Assembly (NCBI GenBank): GCA_003241475.1 | Contig: QFQB01000005.1 | Location: 1-43,935 of the forward strand | From: Micavibrio aeruginosavorus | GTDB lineage: Bacteria > Pseudomonadota > Alphaproteobacteria > Micavibrionales > Micavibrionaceae | Reading direction: 5' to 3' | DNA length: 43,935 nt | Part shown: in pieces, positions 41,736 through 43,935 of the stretch | Layout: the number at the start of each line of letters is the position of its first letter | Position numbering within the stretch: the stretch's first letter is position 1 | The notes under the pieces: generated by a model | What the model saw: the letters and a program-made list of their open reading frames with translations, nothing else | Told to the model about the DNA's origin: nothing | The model's database searches: none | Program-made: the position numbers and the translations under genes

Positions 41736-42176
41736 CTACGCTTCGGTATCGATGGAAACCGGTTGTTGCACTTGGGGCGCAGGCGCCGCCTCTGCAGGCG
41801 CGGATGTAGATTCCGGAGTCGATGTGGCTACGACAGGCACATCTTCTTTTGCAGAGTCCGGCGTGACGACATCGACAACATCCTGTGGCTCGGACGGGCG
41901 AACCGCATTCGATGTCTGAGCGCGGCGATAGGCTTCCAGTTGTGTTTCCGTCGGTATCTGGCGAACAACGTCACCAGTGTCCGTATCGCGGATCTGCAAA
42001 ATCGCACGATCGAAATTGTTATCGACCTTGATATACAGGCTGATGTAGGGCGCAACGGTCGTCGCCTGCTGGACGCGTTCGGGATTTGCGGCATAGGAAT
42101 TCAGTACACTCTGCTGCTCAGCGGCGGCTCTTGTGTACTGGACGTTCGACAAAACTGAATTTACAGCTTCTAACAT
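41736..42176 (-). CDS. FlaG-like protein with acidic C-terminal tail
   Basis: 146-aa protein. The middle region (YISLYIKVDNNFDRAILQIR, then DTDTGDVVRQIPTETQLEAY) matches the FlaG pattern of beta strands ending in a conserved VRQIP. FlaG affects filament length or flagellin handling in other bacteria. The last 60 residues are rich in Pro, Ala, Val, Ser, Glu and Asp and are unusual. It ends six bases from flaF, converging with it. Confidence 0.75.
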   Translation of the reverse strand: MLEAVNSVLSNVQYTRAAAEQQSVLNSYAANPERVQQATTVAPYISLYIKVDNNFDRAILQIRDTDTGDVVRQIPTETQLEAYRRAQTSNAVRPSEPQDVVDVVTPDSAKEDVPVVATSTPESTSAPAEAAPAPQVQQPVSIDTEA

Positions 42177-42560
42177 TCCGTTTTTCCCAAATTTAATATG
42201 CGGTTTTATGGCATATTACCCTGATACCAGAGTAACAAAAATAGCCTCAAAAGTCAATTTTTTTTCATCATCACACGTAAATATTCAAGACACTAATTGG
42301 CCCACTTACTTCAAGCAACCTTTCATTAATATTTTAAATACTTGGAGTAAAAATTAAAAATATTTTCAAATATGCATAAGTATTACTTCACTATTACTTT
42401 AATGCCTCTTTATACACAAACATATCCAAATAAAATGTTAGTAAAAATCTCAACACAATCAAGGCCTTCACCTCCCCCACCAAACATTGCATCTAATGGG
42501 TGCGGCATTAGGGATAAATTAACAAGATTTAGGCCATACTATTTTCATATTATAAGAAAA
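42177..42560. other. AT-rich intergenic region before sciP
   Basis: 384 bp, much richer in A and T than its neighbours and without a convincing gene. It holds the FlaG-like gene promoter on the minus strand. Several TTAA motifs occur near 42331 and 42516, but none in exact CtrA spacing. Upstream in-frame codons before 42561 look like chance reading. Confidence 0.5.
42229..42257 (-). promoter_or_regulatory. Candidate promoter of the FlaG-like gene
   Basis: TTGACT (42257-42252) and TACTCT (42234-42229) are 17 bp apart on the minus strand, with a TG just before the -10 (extended -10 type). Confidence 0.5.
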
Positions 42561-42848
42561 ATGGGTATGCCTATGCCGGATCACATTGAACAACGTAACG
42601 CCGAAATCACGCTCCTGCCGCCGCCAACAACGCAGCGATGGGTAAAATCCAGAAAACTGGCCGTTATCAAGGCGATAGACAAAGGTTTGCTCACAGATGA
42701 GCAGGCGTGCCAACGCTATTCTCTCTCCGCCGAAGAGCTGGAATCGTGGAAGATGGCTTTAAATCGTCATGGCCCCGGCGCCCTTAGGACCACACACATC
42801 AACCGCTACCGCCGCGCGGATCACCCGAAACAGCCGCACTCGCCGTGA
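42561..42848 (+). CDS. sciP: CtrA inhibitor SciP (DUF1153)
   Basis: 95-aa small helix-turn-helix protein. The core LPPPTTQRWVKSRKLAVIKA, then IDKGLLTDEQACQRYSLSAE and ELESWKMALNRHGPGALR matches SciP, which in Caulobacter binds CtrA and blocks RNA polymerase recruitment at CtrA promoters. The start could be any of the ATGs at 42561, 42567 or 42573. It lies beside fliF and in the same window as cckA and a CtrA-type box in the flagellin promoter. Confidence 0.88.
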   Translation: MGMPMPDHIEQRNAEITLLPPPTTQRWVKSRKLAVIKAIDKGLLTDEQACQRYSLSAEELESWKMALNRHGPGALRTTHINRYRRADHPKQPHSP

Positions 42849-42908
42849 CGGAGCCATACCGTCGATAGGCCTTTGAACTGACTGAAAAAGCCGTAAAACG
42901 ACTCGGGC

Positions 42909-42929
42909 CGCCTGTATGAAGATCAGGCG
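42909..42929. repeat. 6-bp inverted repeat upstream of fliF
   Basis: CGCCTG and CAGGCG flank a 9-base spacer just before the candidate fliF -35 element. It may be an operator or a weak terminator for sciP; no T-run follows. Confidence 0.4.
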
Positions 42930-42958
42930 TGGAAAATCCCTTTAAAAAAGTTTATAAT
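42930..42958 (+). promoter_or_regulatory. Candidate sigma70 promoter of fliF
   Basis: TGGAAA and a perfect TATAAT (42953-42958) are 17 bp apart, about 110 bp before the fliF start. No sigma54 element was seen here, unlike the rod and ring operons. Confidence 0.5.
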
Positions 42959-43068
42959 AGTTAATGAATGACCTGACGATTCGCAGGAACACCTGAGAAA
43001 CGGCTGGGGAACATACGTCATTCCAACACCGCCTTCCCTCCTCCGGAAGCGTCCAGCGGGGTTGAAGG

Positions 43069-43935
43069 ATGGCAACCGGGGCAACTAGACAGGTTTATAA
43101 ACGCGTGAACAGTTTTCTGGAAACATTAAAGCAGCTCGGCCCCGCCCGTCTGGCCATCATGGGCTCGGTGTTGCTTGGCCTTATGGTCTTTTTCATTTTC
43201 GTGTCGCTACGGGTTTCCTCCACTGAAATGAATCTCCTCTACAGCGATCTGTCCTCGATGGATTCAGGCGCGATGGTCGCCAAGCTCGAAGAAGCGCAAA
43301 TACCATACGAAGTCTCGAGCGATGGCACGCGTATCGAAGTGCCAGACACTGAAGTCGGCCGCGCCAGAATGTTGCTCGCCGAAGCCGGCCTGCCAAACGG
43401 CGGCTCGCTTGGCTATGAACTCTTCGACAAGCAAAGCGGTTTCGGCACAACGAACGCCGTTCAAAACATCAATGCCTTGCGCGCGCTCGAAGGCGAGCTC
43501 TCGCGCACCATCAGCACGTTGGAACCCGTCCGTAGCGCACGCGTCCATCTGGTTTTACCACAACGTGAATTGTTTGCGCGGGAAACGCGCCCCGCGTCGG
43601 CCAGCGTCGCGTTAGGCCTTCGCCCGGGTAAACGGATCGAACAGGAACAAGTTGCCGCTATTCAATCCTTGATCGCCTCCGCCGTACCCGAATTGAAAAT
43701 GGAACAAGTTTCCATCATAGACCAGAACGGCAACCTGTTGGCTCGCGGTGGGGAGAGCGCCGAAAATCAAGCGACGATGAAAGCCGAAGAACTTCGCCTT
43801 AAAAACGAACAGCGCCTGATCCAAACAATTGAAGATCTCGTAGGTCGAACGGTTGGTTACGGCAAGGTGCGTGCCAGCGTCACGGCGGAATTGAATTTCG
43901 ATCGTACAACCACAGCGGAAGAAACATACAATCCC
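43069..43935 (+). CDS. fliF: Flagellar MS-ring protein FliF (5' part)
   Basis: The first 289 codons are visible; the gene runs off the window. An N-terminal membrane helix (LAIMGSVLLGLMVFFIFVSL) is followed by the secretin/TadE-like ring-building motifs (MVAKLEEAQIPYEVSSDGTR, VPDTEVGRARMLLAEAGLP, LEGELSRTISTLEPVRSARV, HLVLPQRELFARE). FliF forms the MS ring on which the motor is built. The ATG at 43069 has GAAGG too close; the in-frame GTG at 43105 (MNSFLETLKQLGPARLA) resembles the start of many FliF proteins and may be correct. Confidence 0.96.
   Translation, partial: MATGATRQVYKRVNSFLETLKQLGPARLAIMGSVLLGLMVFFIFVSLRVSSTEMNLLYSDLSSMDSGAMVAKLEEAQIPYEVSSDGTRIEVPDTEVGRARMLLAEAGLPNGGSLGYELFDKQSGFGTTNAVQNINALRALEGELSRTISTLEPVRSARVHLVLPQRELFARETRPASASVALGLRPGKRIEQEQVAAIQSLIASAVPELKMEQVSIIDQNGNLLARGGESAENQATMKAEELRLKNEQRLIQTIEDLVGRTVGYGKVRASVTAELNFDRTTTAEETYNP

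Noticed and set aside
42516..42530. TTAACAAGATTTAG near sciP as a CtrA box
   Set aside because: The spacer is six bases, not seven, and the second half has a mismatch; the region is AT-rich, so chance matches are expected.

Overview
The window is about 44 kb of chromosomal DNA from an alphaproteobacterium. The lineage-specific markers are CckA, the CtrA inhibitor SciP, the flagellar regulators FliX, FlbT and FlaF, a DksA with a single zinc-site cysteine, a GAACN7GAAC SOS box upstream of recA, and TTAA-N7-TTAA CtrA-type boxes. The genus cannot be fixed from the sequence; a rhodospirilloid or Micavibrio-like lineage would fit.

Layout. 1-5.4 kb: a partial LuxR-type response regulator, a lytic transglycosylase, dapA-smpB and recA. 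5.5-8.1 kb: two tandem, probably paralogous secreted proteins with a CX8C motif, then a half-size ABC exporter. 8.1-14.4 kb (minus strand): flgB-flgC-fliE-fliQ-(DUF486 membrane protein)-fliR-flhB-cckA, apparently one operon behind a sigma54-like promoter. 14.5-16.2 kb (plus): an FlhB C-terminal homologue, an unknown helical protein, fliO and fliP. 16.3-24.2 kb (minus): a very large TPR protein, cheZ, cheY, a MotE-like gene, a DUF6468-like gene, fliM and fliL. 24.5-27.8 kb (plus): flgF-flgG-flgA-flgH. 27.9-30.1 kb (minus): a toxin-immunity island. 30.2-32.2 kb: a BioC-like methyltransferase, dksA and fliX. 32.4-38.6 kb (plus): flgI, a rod-binding FlgJ-type gene, an FlgN-like gene, fliK, flgD and flgE. 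39-43.9 kb: flagellin, flbT, flaF, a FlaG-like gene (minus), sciP and the start of fliF.

The flagellar genes cover most of a motor, export apparatus, rod, P and L rings, hook and filament, with their checkpoint regulators. Three sigma54-type (-24/-12) promoters precede flgB, flgF and flgI. The flgF and flgI promoters share a 17-bp element (16/17 identical) about 122-127 bp upstream, which looks like an activator site. CtrA-like boxes precede the flagellin gene and cheY. CckA and SciP, which in related bacteria act on CtrA, are encoded in the same window, so cell-cycle control and flagellar assembly are physically linked here.

The most unusual part is the island at 27.9-30.1 kb. A full-length gene joins a peptidoglycan-binding-like region, the C-terminal part of a phage MuF (minor head protein) domain and a colicin E3-like rRNase domain, and is followed by a matching immunity gene. 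Behind it lies an orphan cassette that begins with a second copy of the MuF junction DNA, followed by a colicin D-like tRNase domain and a ColD-type immunity gene. After that comes a third, broken copy of the junction. This is the layout expected of a toxin that changes its warhead by recombination at a conserved junction, here using a phage head-protein motif outside any visible prophage. Its promoter is followed at once by a strong intrinsic terminator, which suggests attenuation or a small RNA.
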